Assembly (NCBI GenBank): GCA_028716305.1
Contig: JAQUQA010000081.1
Span: 1-5,908, forward strand
Length of the DNA: 5,908 nucleotides
Direction of reading: 5' to 3'
DNA from: Candidatus Omnitrophota bacterium
GTDB taxonomy: Bacteria > Omnitrophota > Gorgyraeia > Gygaellales > Profunditerraquicolaceae
Shown here: positions 5,275 to 5,908 of the stretch, piece by piece
How the letters are laid out: every line of letters starts with the position of its first letter
Numbering within the stretch: the first letter of the stretch is position 1
Made by a program: the position numbers and the translations under genes
Notes under the pieces: model-generated
What the model was told of the DNA's origin: nothing
The model's input: only the letters and a program-made list of their open reading frames with translations
Databases searched by the model: none

Positions 5275-5908
5275 TGATCACCTTTTCAATTATTCCGCCT
5301 CCGATGACGGTATCGTTGCTGTAAAGCACGGCCGACTGGCCGGGGGTCACGGCAAACTGGGGTTCCTTAAAAATAACTTTTAGCTTTTTCCTTAAAGGAG
5401 TGACCTTTGCCCGGGTGTCCCGATGATTATACCTTATTTTGATCTTTAGCGCAATTTCCTTCTCCAGGGGCCCATTGACAAAATGCAGGTCCTTGAGTAA
5501 TAACCCCTTGCCGGAAACGTCCTGGCGGCGGCCGAGGACCAGACGGTTATTTGGCGCGTCTATCCTGACCACATAGGCCGGATATCCCGTGGCAATCCCG
5601 ATACCCTGCCTTTGGCCGACGGTATAGAAGGCTATACCCCTGTGTTCCCCCAGGAGATTACCCTCTAAATCGACTACCGCTCCGGGACGGATCCCCTTCT
5701 TGAGCCTGGCCGCCAAAAAACTCCGATAGTCATCTTGCGGCAGGAAACAGATCTCCTGGCTCTCTTTTTTTTGGGCAACGGCAAGGCCGTTTTCCCGGGC
5801 AATCTGCCTTACCGCGGGCTTGCTCAGCCCACCCACGGGAAAAAGTATCCGCCGTAATTGTTTCTGACCCAGGCGATAGAGAAAATACGACTGGTCCTTA
5901 TGCTTATC
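5261..5908 (-). CDS. mnmA: tRNA-specific 2-thiouridylase MnmA, C-terminal part
   Basis: The frame is open to the right edge, giving 215 C-terminal residues of a protein usually near 360; roughly the first 150 are outside the window. MnmA installs the 2-thio group on the wobble uridine U34 of tRNA Lys, Glu and Gln, using ATP and persulfide sulfur from a cysteine desulfurase relay. Visible hallmarks are HKDQSYFLYRL at fragment residues 3-13, the FPVGGLSKPAVRQIA segment (23-37), KKESQEICF with the second catalytic cysteine (fragment residue 54, equivalent to E. coli Cys199), YTVGQRQGIGI (95-105), and the terminal beta-barrel with AVTPGQSAVLY (186-196) and GGGIIE (203-208). The PP-loop SGGVDSS motif and the first catalytic cysteine would lie upstream and cannot be checked. 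A GTG at 5836 is internal, not a start, because conserved family sequence continues upstream of it. The stop overlaps the nadA start by 14 nt. Confidence 0.97.
   Translation of the reverse strand, partial: DKHKDQSYFLYRLGQKQLRRILFPVGGLSKPAVRQIARENGLAVAQKKESQEICFLPQDDYRSFLAARLKKGIRPGAVVDLEGNLLGEHRGIAFYTVGQRQGIGIATGYPAYVVRIDAPNNRLVLGRRQDVSGKGLLLKDLHFVNGPLEKEIALKIKIRYNHRDTRAKVTPLRKKLKVIFKEPQFAVTPGQSAVLYSNDTVIGGGIIEKVINEDD
5276..5284 (-). promoter_or_regulatory. Ribosome binding site of nadA inside mnmA
   Basis: The minus strand reads AAGGTGATC followed by A and the ATG at 5274. The AGGTGATC stretch is fully complementary to the common 16S 3' end (GATCACCT), with GG 6 nt from the ATG. This is the strongest Shine-Dalgarno in the window and decides the nadA start. 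It lies within the last codons of mnmA. Confidence 0.75.

Larger units (their letters stand above)
1..5908 (-). other. Probable single operon segment of seven co-directional genes
   Basis: All seven genes are on the minus strand. The junctions are -14, +5, +4, +25, -4 and +19 nt in transcription order. None can hold a full terminator and promoter, and I see no GC-rich hairpin followed by a T-run in any of them. Internal promoters inside coding sequence cannot be excluded. The true ends of the operon are outside the window. Confidence 0.75.

Noticed and set aside
5834..5836. GTG as an mnmA start codon
   Set aside because: Conserved MnmA sequence (HKDQSYFLYRL and onward to FPV) continues in frame upstream to the window edge, so this is an internal valine and the gene is simply cut by the window.

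Overview
This window is a bacterial chromosomal segment. Every credible gene lies on the minus strand, so transcription runs from the right end (5908) to the left end (1). I see seven genes: the C-terminal part of mnmA (tRNA 2-thiouridylase), nadA (quinolinate synthase), a small RluA-family pseudouridine synthase, a large CPBP-family intramembrane protease with an unusual N-terminal extracytoplasmic module, uppP (undecaprenyl-pyrophosphate phosphatase), a PfkB-family sugar/nucleoside kinase, and the N-terminal part of a YqeY-like protein. Two genes run off the window: mnmA is missing its 5' part at the right edge and yqeY is missing its 3' part at the left edge.

Layout in transcription order, with junctions: mnmA overlaps nadA by 14 nt; nadA to the pseudouridine synthase is a 5-nt gap; from there to the CPBP gene is a 4-nt gap; CPBP to uppP is 25 nt; uppP overlaps the kinase by 4 nt (ATGA); kinase to yqeY is 19 nt. 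No intergenic stretch exceeds 25 nt. I see no terminator hairpin, no obvious promoter, no RNA gene, no mobile element and no CRISPR array. The simplest reading is one interior piece of a long polycistronic operon whose promoter and terminator both lie outside the window.

The gene set is mostly housekeeping. tRNA thiolation (MnmA), pseudouridylation and possibly YqeY relate to RNA and translation. NadA belongs to de novo NAD synthesis from aspartate. UppP recycles the lipid carrier for peptidoglycan and other envelope polymers. The CPBP protein is an envelope membrane protease of unknown substrate. These genes do not form one pathway. The arrangement looks like a compact superoperon, as is common in uncultured anaerobic-type bacteria with streamlined genomes. 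The balanced base composition, compact arrangement and family features would fit a group such as Omnitrophota, but that is a guess and the sequence alone does not prove it.

The most interesting item is the 607-residue CPBP protein. Its catalytic motifs are intact, its roughly 200-residue outer domain looks internally duplicated, and it has a charged C-terminal helical tail. The second is the PfkB kinase translationally coupled to uppP, whose substrate I cannot name. I found no clear evidence of a novel defence, mobile or regulatory system here.
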